Source: Eustoma russellianum
Taxonomy: Eukaryota > Streptophyta > Magnoliopsida > Gentianales > Gentianaceae
Length of the DNA: 64,000 bases
NCBI GenBank assembly: GCA_036186865.1
Contig: AP025048.1
Location: forward strand, 28,652,170-28,716,169
Reading direction: 5' to 3'
The notes under the pieces were generated by a model. It saw only the letters and a list, made by a program, of their open reading frames with translations. It did not search any database and was not told where the DNA came from. The position numbers and the translations under genes are program-made. Position 1 is the first letter of the stretch. Every line of letters starts with the position of its first letter. Shown here piece after piece: positions 1-10,767 of the stretch.

Positions 1-910
1 TAACCCTTAGTAGTATATGACAACCCCAAGAATACGCTTCTTTTAGCTCTGGGACCAAAATTTTCCATATGTCCCTGAGTGTTGCTCCCAAACGCCAAGC
101 ACCCAAATACTCTAAGGTTGTTGTAACAGGGAACTATTTTGTAAAGAAGCTGGCGAGGGGTTAAATTGTCTAGGATTGGAGCTGGAGTGATGTTAATAAG
201 ATAGGCTGAATGTTGAACATAAAACCCCCAGTATGAAGAAGGTAGATTGGACTGAAACCTAAGGGCTCTTGCTAATGCTAAGAGATGTTGATGCTTTCTT
301 TCCACTAGGCCATTTTGTTGAGGGGTATTCACACAGCTTGTTTGATGCATAATGCCGTGAGTGGAATAAAATGAAGGCATGTTAAACTCTTGTCCATTAT
401 CAGTTCTAATGATTCTTATCTTTCCATCAAATTGTACAGACACAAACTGAGAAAAGTTCTGCATTATATGCCTTGCTTCTGACTTGGATTTCAACGAATA
501 AAGCCAGCAAAATATAGAGTAGTCATCCACAATGGATAAGAAGTACTTCTAATTGTACATTTTGGGATACTTGCAAGGGCCCCATATATCCATATGTACA
601 AGTGAGAAAAGAGAGTGAGTAACAGAAGATGAAATAGGAAAGGGTGCTCGTTTCTGTTTGGCAAGGGGATAAACCTCACAACTACTATTATCATCGATAC
701 AACCACTATAGGATCTAACTTCTGTACTAGTTTTCTTCTTGATGATGACATGTGTCCCAATCTTGAATGCCACAGCATTGAGTTTGCTTGTCTGGTAACT
801 GGACCAAGTGTGATAATGGAGGAAACGTAGGAAGATGTAGATGACAAAGGCTTGTAAGGACCATGAAGATGATATAGACCCTGGTTCACCTCAGTTGAAC
901 CAATCATCAA
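1..910 (-). pseudogene. Copia integrase region, broken (element D)
   Basis: The minus strand encodes a GAG-pre-integrase motif (LWHSRLGH), then the integrase core. The first Asp lies in VHMDIWGP near 590, the second in RTDNGQEF near 385-405, and the Glu in NTPQQNGLVERKH near 310-330; FGCLAFGSN follows near 100. The pieces fall in different frames with breaks around 490-550 and 770, so no single protein can be made. The protein would have inserted the element cDNA into chromosomes. The left edge of the window truncates it before RT. Confidence 0.85.
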
Positions 911-925
911 CTTGGTCTGTACATC

Positions 926-1927
926 CTATATAAAGCATTTATTAGACTGAAAAGTAATGGTAATGTGGTTATCTTTGGTTAGCTGGCTGAGAGATATCAG
1001 ATTGAATGCAAAGCTGGGTACATGAAACAGATTCATGAGTATCAATTGTGGATTTATAGTGATTGTTCCACTGTGAGCAACAGAGGCACAAATTTTATCT
1101 GGTAGTTTAACATGAAGAGATGTGACTGGACAATATGAATCAAACAACTCAAGGAAGGGACAAACATGGTCACTAGCTCCAGAGTCCAAAATCCAAGTAT
1201 TTAAGTTTTGGACACATAAATTGCCTGACACATTACCTTCCACATTAGCCTTCTGAGCTGACATTATAGCATGAGGTGTTTCATTGATGATGTTCTTTTC
1301 CTGTACTGGTTTGTTGCCCCTCTCTTGTTTCTCCTGCAACAGACTAATAAGCTGAGCATATTGCTCCTGAGTCAGACCTTGAGATAACCGCACACTATGA
1401 CTAGATTGCTCTTGAGCATATGCCTCATAGGCCTCACGGAATTCATATTCTCCCTGGCTTCCAGTCTCAAACACCTGTTGGTTACTTCCAACACTATAGT
1501 TATCTCCGCTCACCATATTCACTTGAGACTTTGTTCTGTATCCAGGAGGATACCCATACTTCTTATAGCACCTGTCTACAGTGTGTCCTGTCATATTACA
1601 ATGTGTGCAGTATGGTACTTTCCCATTACTAGGCCAAAATCTACCACCATCCTTCCTATATCCTCTTTCAAATTGCCTCTGAGAATTTACACCACCAGGA
1701 CCACCAGGCCTTGGCATATACGAATTGAATCTAGATGCATTGCTTAAGTTCATTACTGATGAAGGATTATTAGTAAAATGACCTGATACTTCTGTGTATG
1801 CCAATTTTCTCTCCAACTTCACAGCCATAGCAAAAGCTGATTTTAAATCTGGTAGTGGCGTGGTTAACAGAATTTGTGATTTAACCGCTTCAAACTCATC
1901 ATTGAGTCCTTTCAAAAACTTAATCAC
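926..1927 (-). pseudogene. Copia Gag C-terminal half plus protease (element D)
   Basis: A 333-residue open frame. It begins inside the Gag capsid region (FLKGLNDEFEAVKSQIL, typical of the UBN2/retrotran_gag type). It has a CCHC zinc knuckle (CTHCNMTGHTVDRC) at about residues 107-120, a Ser/Gln-rich linker, and the aspartic protease motif WILDSGASDHV near residue 245. The frame ends shortly after the protease core, where an intact element would run into integrase. The first Met is internal to the family domain, so the frame is a fragment of a Gag-Pol polyprotein rather than a gene with its own start. Confidence 0.85.
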
Positions 1928-2074
1928 ACAATCATTTTCTATGAAATTATTAAACTAAACTGCAAGATTACACGTACACCTTCTACAAGTGCAACTAGGT
2001 ACACACCACAACGCAGATAGTTCTTCCCAAATTGACTTCAGCCTGGTATAGTAACCAGTAACTGTGTTATTACC

Positions 2075-2539
2075 TTATCTAATCGCATAAAACTCCTCTT
2101 GTAAGTTTGACAACCTGAAGGCATCTGTGCTTCCATACCTGAATTTTAAATCATTCCATATGTCTACTGCTACATCAATCCAAGTGACACTTTGAGCAAT
2201 ACTTGCAGACAATGAGTTGACACGCCACGAGGCTACCATATTGTTACCCTTCAGCCACGCATTATATCTTATTGTTCCCTCGGTTGGCTTAGGAATGGTT
2301 CCATCCACGAAACTAATCTTGTTCTTTGCCTCAAAGGCTCTTCTTGTCGCTCTACTCTAAGTATGGTAGTTGTTACCTTCAAGCAATGGTTTCACCAAGA
2401 TCATAGAAGGATTATCTCTAGGATGTATATAATATGGATCCTCTGCAGGATCAGTTATTGTAGGAATAGAATCATGAGGATTCGAAGTCGAAGGTGAATG
2501 AATACTATTGTTTGAGGCTATAAACATGCCAAAGTTCAT
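2075..2539 (-). pseudogene. Copia Gag N-terminus (element D), with in-frame stop
   Basis: The start Met at 2539 opens a copia-type Gag N-terminal domain: PYYIHPRDNPSMILVKPLLE then GNNYHT. A stop codon (TAG) at about 2357 sits where the family has Trp after YHT. The same frame then continues to 2075 with an FVDGTIPKP-like segment and SVTWIDVAVDIWNDLKFRYG. The next piece (926-1927) is in another frame, so there is a second lesion at 1928-2075. Part of the same dead polyprotein. Confidence 0.8.
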
Positions 2540-2559
2540 GAATCAGTCTCTGATGAAAA

Positions 2560-3063
2560 TTATTAATCCGTGATCAAACTAAACAATCAACAATAAGAAT
2601 GAACAAATTGAGAATTGAAATGAAGAGCAAGAAGAAGAGATGGAAGAAGAGAAATAGATTTTTACTCTGGAAGATTCGATTGCATAGTAGCAAAAAATGA
2701 ACCAGGCAACTACCATCTACAACGCAGCTGAGCCTTTATGTAGGAGAAGGCTAAAGACTAGAAATTACAAGAATGATCCTCTGCTTATTAAAAACAATAC
2801 ATGACTTAAAAGGGCATTATCGTCACTTCACACAGTCAAACTGTTTAACCGCCCAACTGCTTCTTCTTCTCCCTTGCGTGTCTTCTACTCCCGCGTCATG
2901 CCTTCCTGATTCTCCTTCATTTCACCATGTGCTCAATGGAATCTTCCCGTCTCACCAACAAATACAACTCATAAGCATCTCAATCATTGATTCAAGCAAT
3001 GATCCAACAATCATCTGATCAATTTGCCACGGATCACAACCAGTGCGTCAACTGCTTCCAACT
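2560..3063 (-). repeat. Probable 5' LTR of element D
   Basis: This stretch sits directly upstream of the Gag start. It contains, on the minus strand, a TATA-like ACATAAAGG near 2725-2735 followed by a pyrimidine-rich leader, as expected for an LTR of about 500 bases. A degenerate primer binding site (ATCAGAG core) lies near 2546-2556. The outer end is guessed from GTTGGAAGCAG near 3050-3063. The partner LTR is outside the window, so the ends cannot be checked here. Confidence 0.45.
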
Positions 3064-3373
3064 GTATCACCATGTCCATGTTCATCACTGAACCTGCAAC
3101 CATCTTCAACAGACGGGTTGGCAAGCATTCTTTTGAATGAGGGAAAATTAGCTTTTTATTCTTTGTGGATTGGTTTAATATTTGGTATACATTCTTTATT
3201 TTATTTTCAACATGTACTTCCTTTATGGTTTTGAGGTTAAGGATTTCAGACAGTTTTTTTTAACCAATTTGCATTTTGACAGGGAAAATATGCCTGAAAA
3301 TAGATTGACATGTCAAGACAATTAAATGTAGGGTACATAAATCTTTTTTATGCCAAATATGCCTTTTTCATCT

Positions 3374-3686
3374 CCCTATAAAATCTCATCCTAAAGTGTA
3401 TCCTCCAACAATTGAGGCAAAGATCTACAGGTAACAAGCATGAAAGGAGCGATGCATGTACAGAAGATCGAAACCCTTCAATGCAAAGGAATTTTGACAA
3501 GAATTTAATAATGACAAGCTCCAGCACTGGAGGGGACGCATGAGGCGGGTGTAAGGATTTAAGGTATGATATAAATGGTGCCCGACATGTAGAAAGGCAA
3601 CAACATTGAAGATTGTAGATTTGGAGAAGCCAACTCGTGGAATGCTATACTTGAATTGTGACACCTGTAAGTTTTTTAGCTGGTGA
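3374..3686 (+). pseudogene. GRF-type zinc-finger gene fragment
   Basis: Frame 3570-3686 encodes YKWCPTCRKATTLKIVDLEK, continues through a GMLYLNC segment and ends CDTCKFFSW-stop. The spacing C-x2-C, aromatic-x-x-C, C-x-F-F-x-W matches the GRF zinc finger found in short plant proteins, and the Arg-Gly of the GRF motif is still visible. A TATA-like CTATAAAA lies near 3377-3384. A short ATG frame at about 3511 (MTSSSTGGDA) could be the original N-terminus, but a frameshift and stops separate it from the finger. This is the only sequence in the window that does not look like a transposon part, although GRF fingers also occur in transposon-captured genes. Confidence 0.5.
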
Positions 3687-4780
3687 CATCCAATTCAAAG
3701 AGACGGAGTGTAAAATTTAATGATAGACACTGCAAACAAGTGATGGACGGTTTGTGGGTTTTGAAGCAAGAATGCAAGAAGATAGCGGCATCCTGGAATG
3801 CACACCATATGGTAAGCAGCAGCCACAGATAAAAACTGAGAAATAATGGAAGAAAGAATTGCTATAATGAAGAAGATGATGATGATATGCACTTAGGTGT
3901 TTATTTTATTTGTGTTGTTTTATTTGTGTTTGTGTGATTCTTAATTATTTGCTGTTTTATGTAATGGAAGTTGTGCTACTAAAATTTGTGTATGAGTATG
4001 TTGTTTTCTGTGTGATGGAAGTTGTGTATGAGTATGCTGTTTTTTATTGTCAACATTTCTGAGGTTCTTTGTTCTTCTGGGTTTGTGAGTTTGTATATTG
4101 CTTCTTAGGAGTCGAAGAAGTTGCAGCAGATGTAGTACTGTTTGAGTTACAAGTCTTGTGGGTTGGCTACCTTTTCTTTTTTTTTTTCAACCACCTATCC
4201 ATTGGAACCTGTGACGTAGTTGCATACGCTTTTTACCTAGAGGCAGTTCTATCCTTTCTTCTCCATTCCTTTTATACATGCATAGAGGTCACGAGATTTC
4301 AATCAGATACAAAAAAAAAAAAGAAAAGAAAAAAGTAGACGGTGAATCTTAATACTAATATACCAATTTATTAGGCCTCATCAGGAACAGATAGAAGAGA
4401 ACATTTAAGTGGCATTTGCTTCAATTTCTCTAAAAGGTAGTGACAGAGGTTACTTATCTCAAATCATTACGTTTACATATAACAGAAAATACACTGAAAA
4501 TATTGAACTGCAAAAAAAAAAAAAAAAAAAAAAGTTGCCAACATCAAAATGCACTAATAAGGTTCAAACCCATAAGAATACTTAAGTCTGTCGAATTCAA
4601 GGTCACAAGATGGCATTACTGAATCTCAAAAGAGTAAACATAATACAAGCCACATCTCAATGAAATAATAAGGCTCAAAGCCATGAAAAAACACAAGTAC
4701 TAAGGCCTTCCATTAAAGGTCACATAGCATTAAAACAAGCTCATCCTTTGGTCCATGGACTTCTTCTTGGAACGTGACTC
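3687..4780. other. No gene seen; T-rich and A-rich simple sequence
   Basis: No recognisable coding sequence. At 3895-4060 there is a T/G-rich stretch with a loosely repeated phrase (GGAAGTTGTG ... TATGAGTATG, at about 3965-4000 and 4016-4045). Long A-tracts occur at 4308-4338 and 4511-4533. A diverged pair of about 110-base repeats (ATAAGGYTCAAA ... AAGGTCACA) sits at about 4550-4740. This could be the 3' flank of the GRF fragment. Confidence 0.5.
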
Positions 4781-4782
4781 AG

Positions 4783-5200
4783 CCAGATCAGTAAACCTTA
4801 TGAGAAACTGAAGCACTAGCAATGGAAGATTGGCCTGCATTAGACTACATTTTATATATAATATGCTACTTCGGGCTTCTCTTTGGTGCATTCAGTGCTT
4901 CAGTGGTTCCTTTTATGTGGGGCTGATCTTATTCGATTCACCGCTAAATCAGCAACCTTCTAATAAACTGAAGCACTAACAATGGCTAATTGGTGTGCGT
5001 TGGACTGCATTGCAAATTCAATATGCCGCTTGGGACTTCTCCTTGGTGCATTCACTGCTTCAGTTGGTTTTTTTTTTTTTTCCGTGGCCTTGATCATGTT
5101 TGACTCAAATCCACATAAGTAACCTTCTGAGAAACTGAATTGGTTGCTCCATCCTTCTGCGTGGGACTTCTCCTTGGCTGGACTGGTTTCTCCCTCCATT
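4783..5200 (-). repeat. Tandem repeat, about 160-168 bp unit, 2.4 copies
   Basis: The phrase with core AACCTT...AAACTGAA recurs near 4791, 4951 and 5119, and GGACTTCTCCTTGG with variants recurs near 4875, 5034 and 5165. On the minus strand the middle unit is an open frame (4960-5199) with basic Lys/Arg/Ser-rich sequence. This suits a duplicated C-terminal tail of the neighbouring MULE transposase, but the link is inferred from position and strand only. Confidence 0.6.
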
Positions 5201-6600
5201 TTAATTGTTATTTCTAACTTTCATACGTAAATGTGTTGTGTATAAATCTTACAACATTAAAACAAATTAAACATGTCTATAATTATGTTCAAACTTATCA
5301 ACACTGACATTCAAAGGTTGCATAGGGAAGACTGCATACCTGTAGAGCCAATAAAACTGGATTGAACCATTCCATCATTAGCATGATTGACCACTCTATC
5401 TACCTGTTACAATTCATTTAGAAAAAAATTTGTAGGTCAGATATGTTACAACTGAATAATAGATTTAAATACTTACCATTTGGTGCACTGCAGGAGCTGA
5501 GCCTTGTGGGATGTTCTTACTACTTCTACTGTTGTATCTAAACTGCTTGCACTTTTTTACATATGGTTGTTATTCCCTTCCTTGCTGATATGCATGCTGT
5601 CCTGGGCTCCTCTGTGTGTCTTCTTCTCAATGCTGTAGGACTTTTTGCTTGTTTTCTGATAATAGGAGGCAATATTTCTCCTAGGCATATCTCTTCCCAG
5701 AATTCTATAAATAACACCGGGTAAACATTAAATGAGTAGGTTAGCATGTGGGTTTCTTTCTGGTAGGCAACATCAACATATCTGTCTATATCCCTTTTGT
5801 AAAAACTGATGGCAGCTTTGGCATCAGGACATAGGATTCCTATCATCTCAAATCTTCTACCAGTGCAAGTATTAAGTTCCAGGTCCACTACTTAGTACTT
5901 AACACAATATTCAACTCTAAACTTTCTACCATCAGAGTATTTTGGGACGTAATTTCGGTTGAGTTCTTTGTTATTCTCTAATTTTTTAGACATTAGGGCG
6001 TAATCCGCCTGTGTATCTCTCGATCCATTGTCTCTTACTGCAGATCATTCTCATAAGAATTCTCTTTATCCAATCTATCATAGATAGAACAGACATATTT
6101 CTAGCATTAAGTATACAACTTGAAAAAGACTCATTAACATTCTTAACCAAGATATCACATTTACTACTCAATTTATAGAATGTTGAATGCTCTAGACTGT
6201 CTCCATAGGGACTATACCAACCAATCTGCAGCAGTCTCCTTTCCTTCAGCTGGAGAATCGGCTATCTTAAGCATATCCATAGCCATTCTGTAATTAACTA
6301 GATGTGAAACTGAAGCAGCTCTCCACAACAAGTCTTTCAACAGCTTCCCCCTAAATTTCTTGAGATTCTCATACATATGCCTAATATGTTATCTATGCTC
6401 TACATTAGGAAGAACATCACTTATGGTATATACTAGACTTTTTGTTTATCAAAAATAAAAGCCCAGGTACACCTCCAGTACCACCAAGGTCATCAACCAA
6501 GTTGTCCAAGAACCACCTCCATGACTTATATCTCTCTGCCTCTTTCGCATAGTTTCATCCATTCCTACAGCAGTTAAAAGCTGTACACCATATGTACTTC
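4960..6600 (-). pseudogene. Mutator-like (MULE) transposase remnant
   Basis: Read right to left, the minus strand shows the MULE transposase order: YGVQLLTAVGMDE near 6555-6600, a W-x-FL-x-NLV-x-DLGG segment near 6490-6530, HMYENLKKFRGK near 6345-6380, KCDILVKNVNESFSSCILNA at 6100-6165, and the SWIM finger CTGRRFEMIGILCPDAKAAI at 5805-5865. A YVDVAYQKETHMLTYS segment and a degenerate zinc knuckle follow. Pieces lie in three frames with an internal deletion between the first two motifs, and the catalytic DDE core is largely lost. GT...AG pairs near 5340-5480 suggest that the 3' end had introns. The homology stops abruptly where the N1 LTR begins at 6601. Confidence 0.8.
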
Positions 6601-6743
6601 GAATCTCGAAATCTCCTTTCAGTCCCATCTTCTACGTATGCTAATCATATACCTGTTGTTTGCAAAATAACAACAGAGTATAGTGAGCGACATACATCGC
6701 CCAGTAAGTAGTCTCACTGTACCTACCATGGGATCATGCGCAT
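6601..6743 (-). repeat. N1 left (3') LTR, first piece
   Basis: Matches 33935-34070 of the right LTR at roughly nine bases in ten, for example ATCTCCTTTCAGTCC, TGTTTGCAAAATAACAACAG and CCATGGGATCAT. It breaks off at element A and resumes at 13725. Confidence 0.85.
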
Positions 6744-7864
6744 TATTGAGAAATCAGGGTTTGAATGATTTGAAAATGCATGATTTAAATGTTACGTATT
6801 TACGAAATGCATGAAATAAGTGTTACTTGATATATACACATGATAAAAGTGTTTTACATATTTATATATAATGTTGCCATACTAACGTGCCATGAAGCAT
6901 TAAGGCTTACATCATATGGCAAACATTTGCTGTCTTTATACTATTTTGAGGTGCCGTAATTAATGAACTAAACTAGTTCATTAAGTGAAGTGCTTAAGGA
7001 AATGAACTAACTAGTTCATTAAATGAAGACATATTTGGGACATATTTGGAAAGAGCTATTTGGCAACAATTTTTTAAAGGAAAGTTCCCCCTCCACACTT
7101 ACATATACACGTCATATACATATACATATTATATGCCATATTTTCTTTTACGACAAACTATATACTTATATTCCGACGTTCCACCAACACGTCATATATA
7201 TTATAAATGTACGTTGACGTTACACCACTACATACACCTCATATTTATAAGTATATACATGTCTTATATCATATATTACAAGTCATGTTGCCATCAAAAT
7301 TATGACGACATGTTTCCAGGTCATAAACCAAATATTGTCGTATCGGATGACTACGAAACTTCACCGACATCTCACGTATTTACCATATAAAGATGGCCAT
7401 CCTATATACATCAAAAATACTCAAAAATTTCGTAATACACATGACAAATTTAGACTCAAAGTCATACCATGTTTACACACACAAATCACCCACAATTTAG
7501 CCAAAATTTGTGGAGAATTCAAATTCAAGTTTCTTTTGTCACATGGGGTGTTTCCCTTCAACTATTGAAGCTAAATATACACCTTATTTTATGTATATTA
7601 TGTGTGACATAATATATATTGCATGTCTAAAAAGTTTGATTTCAATGAGAAAAATCGCGTAATCGACGAAAGTCAAAAATTCAGTTTTCTACACCTCTAT
7701 ATGCTTGGACGTTTTTGGTCTCGACGTCACATGTATCTAGACACTTTTTGCACATTCAAGACATATTAGAGTGTTCTAAAAAAATAAATTTAGGGCTGAT
7801 TGCAATTTACCATGTGTGTGAAGATTGTACATCATTATGTGACAAAGTTTACCAAAAGAGAATT

Positions 7865-8033
7865 CAGCACATGTGCTGCTGAGATCACACTCCATTTCAA
7901 CCTTGTTGGAGCCTAGGTGGAGCTTGTTTGACACTTTAATTGGTGGAGAATAAGCCACACATGATTAGTGATATTGAAGAGGGCAACACACAAGGAAACA
8001 ATTCAAAATACAACACATGCTGAAATTTCAGCA
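7865..8033 (+). promoter_or_regulatory. Palindrome pair in U3 of element A
   Basis: CAGCACATGTGCTG at 7865-7878 and TGCTGAAATTTCAGCA at 8018-8033 are perfect palindromes 340-500 bases upstream of the TATA box. They share the half-site CAGCA(C). The 3' LTR has damaged versions near 12166-12182 and 12318-12340. Families B and C carry other palindromes in the comparable place. Confidence 0.55.
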
Positions 8034-8369
8034 CATGTGTTTGAAGCTGGACGATTTTTATCCCTTTTTGTCTTTAATTTTATTCTAAAATCTAAGGGGG
8101 ACCATATCATGATTAATTGAAAATTAACCACCTTGATTTTAAACATGTGTTTCAGATTTTTTTGATGGAATTTCTAGCTCATTTATGGAGTGCCAAAGTG
8201 GATAATCAATGGCCTATCCAGAAGTGACAACTAGACGAAGACAAGTCATTCGTCCAATCGTATCAAGCCAAGTAAGCAAGCTTGTGTCATCATTTATACA
8301 AAGCAATCTTCCAAGGGTATTCAAGACAATTTTCAAGGAAGACGCTAAACCTAGGGATGGCCAAAACAC

Positions 8370-8377
8370 TATAAAAA
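8370..8377 (+). promoter_or_regulatory. TATA box of element A 5' LTR
   Basis: TATAAAAA in the context CACTATAAAAAGGGG, placed like the TATAAATA of family C. The 3' LTR copy is mutated to TATAGAAA at 12674-12681. Confidence 0.65.
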
Positions 8378-9432
8378 GGGGCAAGATGATTCAAGCAAGG
8401 CTAAGCAAAGTTCATATTCTTACAAGTTCAAAGCAAGACTACTCTCTTCTTCTCCCATTCAATTCTCTTTCTCTTAGCCTCAAGCCTATTATACATATCT
8501 TCCATATACTATATAGGCTTTGTGCAAACCACCCACATACTTTCATCTCGTGTAAAAGGTTGATCAAGGTGTGATCCAGCCTTCGTTTGATCGGTGGTGG
8601 TGTTCGTGTTGTGTTTGTTTGTTTGATTGTAAAAGAGTGGAGTTAGTGTTTAACTCCAGTCACCCTTGTGTCAAAGTGTCATTTGTGGTTAGTGAATACC
8701 AAGGAAGGTGTTCTCAAAGACTAAAGTAGGTTGTTTTAACCGAACTAGTATAAAAATCTCGGTCTTCTTACTTTTTAGCACTTTTACTTTCAGTTCCTAT
8801 TTTCTGTATCGTTTTTATAACCACAGAAAATAGCAAACATTTTTCAAAAATTATCAAACTTTTCAGAAACATAGACAAGGATCTTATGTTTCATTTAAGT
8901 CAAGTTTAATCAAAATTTGATAAGTATAATTCATCCAAACATCCATAGTTCTGATACTGGTGTAATCTGATTTTCAGATCTGTAGAGGTTGAGAACATCA
9001 ACGTGGTTGATATACTCACCAAAGAAATTTTGGAAAAATGTTTCAACACTTTACAGTATACATCTTAAGGGTCATTCCATAAAAGTTTCAGAGAATTTAG
9101 AGTTGTCATTAAATATGAATAAATTTTTTATTTTGAAGAACTGTTTCTGGCAGATTGACGCAGTTTGAGTAAAAACATTTTTTCAATGGGTTAGACTTTG
9201 AATTTTAACCTGAAATATTTATGACATATACATTAAATATGAAAGTACTTAGTCACAAAATTTCATAATTTGTGGAGGTCTACAACTGGATCATTCAGTT
9301 AATCTAAAACAGGATCTGAAAACAGAATATGTTTTTCAAAAGTGAATTATTTGGTCCAAAAAGTTTTAAAAACCAAATTTTCCACACTCACTATTTAACT
9401 CCCCCTTCTAGTGGTGCTATACAGGTCCTACA

Positions 9433-9450
9433 AGCGGTATCAAAGAGAGA
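9433..9450 (+). other. Primer binding site of element A, degenerate
   Basis: Directly after the LTR end, agcGGTATCAaAGaG resembles the initiator tRNA-Met complement TGGTATCAGAGC with several changes. Confidence 0.6.
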
Positions 9451-9523
9451 TTCACTCACAACAAGAAGATTTAACAATCTTTGTGAGATCACATCCACTA
9501 GCCACAAAACCGAACAAGAAGGT

Positions 9524-9886
9524 ATGTCAAGCCAAAGGCCTCCACCTTTTGATAGTGAGGTAAATTCTAATTTTGATTCCGATTCTGAACCATCGTATCA
9601 TGATTTATATGTTCAATATCTTGAATTACATAAGTTTTCTAAGACTCTTGCAAAAGAAAAGAAACGCTTAATTGAAGACAAGAAATTATTGGAATCCTCT
9701 AACACAAATCTTGTATCTCAATTAAACGATTCAAAAGAAGAGTCGTCTAATTTGATTGTTTCATTGAGATCTGAAATTCAATCCTTGAAATCCAAAAATA
9801 TGGTAATGAAAGCCAAGATCTCAGATTTGATATCAAGAAACGAAGATCTAGAAAAGACGGTAAAACAATTCGATAGAGGAACTTGA
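9524..9886 (+). CDS. Truncated Gag-like protein of element A (coiled coil)
   Basis: 120 residues. The start at 9524 (MSSQRPPPFD) is chosen because family C Gag starts with MSTQRPPLFD in the same place; the longer upstream frame lies in the LTR. After ten residues the sequence jumps to a Ser/Asp-rich stretch and a long coiled coil (about residues 25-118, rich in Lys, Glu, Leu, Ser). These correspond to residues about 370-490 of C Gag. About 350 residues holding the capsid-like domain and zinc knuckle are missing without breaking the frame. It could still act by dimerising with a helper Gag, or simply be decaying; a stop at 9884-9886 cuts it before the tail. Confidence 0.6.
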   Translation: MSSQRPPPFDSEVNSNFDSDSEPSYHDLYVQYLELHKFSKTLAKEKKRLIEDKKLLESSNTNLVSQLNDSKEESSNLIVSLRSEIQSLKSKNMVMKAKISDLISRNEDLEKTVKQFDRGT

Positions 9887-10440
9887 ATGTTAGATCGTCT
9901 CATGTCTTCGCAAAAACATGAAACTGACAAAACCGGATTAGGGTATATTGAAGATAATCAGGTACAAAACAAATCTACAAATTTTTTTTCATCTTCATCT
10001 AAGCGATAACATGTATTTAAAACGATCCTAAAGCCTAAGAAGGCGATAATACAATCTAGTGAGCCCCACGTTGTGTCTCATCGTACTACTTCGTTTTCAT
10101 ATTATGGAAAATATAATTATATGCCATATAGATATGAAAGAAAGCCATTGATGCATATGCGGCATTCATATCATACAAATGCATCTAGATCACGCATCGT
10201 GCATACAAACCGGAATGCATATCAAAGCCGAAAATCACCTTATTTTTACAATGATAGATTCGGCCATCATAGGTCAAATAGAAGTGATCACAACATGTAC
10301 TATATTTCTTATTCATCTTTCTTTTCACCTTTTGTAAGATCATGAAAGGTCACCCAAGTTTGGGTTCCAAAGGTACTCTTACAAAGGGTCGAATTACTAA
10401 CCTTTAAGGACCCAAAAAATAAAGGGTGCATAGATGATTG
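9887..10440 (+). pseudogene. Gag C-terminal tail of element A, broken
   Basis: Continues the Gag homology after the stop: LDRLMSSQKHETDKTGLGY matches the C Gag phrase LDTLISSQKYGNDKTGLGY. A Tyr/His/Arg/Asn-rich tail (10073-10345) and a VWVPKGTL segment like VWIPKGYL of family C follow. Frame breaks occur near 10009 and 10345. The end has GGACCCAAAAAATAAAGGGT, closely matching the gag stop context of family C. Confidence 0.7.
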
Positions 10441-10602
10441 TTCAATTTACAGGGATCAAATAAAACAAGATATGTGCAAACAAGTGGTGATCCAAGTCTA
10501 TCCTCAAAAAGAAGGTCACAAAATGAGGATTCGTAACCTTTGGAGACAACGAAGGTAAAATAATTGGTAAGGACAATCGGAAATCCAAGTGCACTACAGA
10601 TA

Positions 10603-10767
10603 TCTAACATATTCTTGGTAAGCTACTTATCCTACGACTTGTTTGATATTTCACATTTTTGGTTTTGATATGACATAGANNNNNNNNNNTTCTAACATAT
10701 TCTTGGTAAGCTACTTATCCTACGACTTGTTTGATATTTCACATTTTTGGTTTTGATATGACATAGA
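10603..10767. other. Assembly gap (10 N) flanked by an identical 77-base direct repeat
   Basis: Bases 10603-10679 and 10691-10767 read the same, both ending GATATGACATAGA, with N at 10680-10689. This is the signature of two contig ends overlapping but not merged, not a biological duplication. Confidence 0.9.

Larger units (their letters stand above)
1..3063 (-). mobile_element. Ty1/copia retrotransposon remnant (element D), cut by window edge
   Basis: Reading from right to left on the minus strand one finds a probable LTR, the Gag N-terminus, Gag zinc knuckle, protease and integrase. This PR-INT order before RT is the Ty1/copia order. RT and RNase H would lie left of base 1. The frame is broken by stops and shifts, so the copy is dead. 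The Gag style (N-terminus with the motif GNNYHT, one C-x2-C-x4-H-x4-C knuckle followed by YGYPPGYR) is that of short-LTR plant copia families and differs from the Sirevirus-like elements elsewhere in the window. Confidence 0.85.
6744..9432 (+). repeat. 5' LTR of element A
   Basis: Aligns along its length with 11047-13724. It includes a U3 with many TGACG/ACGTCA-type motifs (about 7110-7380), two perfect palindromes, a TATA box at 8370 and a U5 ending in the pyrimidine-rich CCCCCTTCTAGTGGTG shared with family C. Apparent open frames inside are not conserved between the two LTRs and are taken as chance. Confidence 0.88.

Noticed and set aside
4308..4533. A-tracts that might be LINE or SINE tails
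   Set aside because: No RT sequence, SINE A/B boxes or flanking direct repeats could be identified upstream of them.
10603..10767. Biological 77-bp tandem duplication
   Set aside because: The copies are identical and separated only by ten N, which is best explained by an assembly join.
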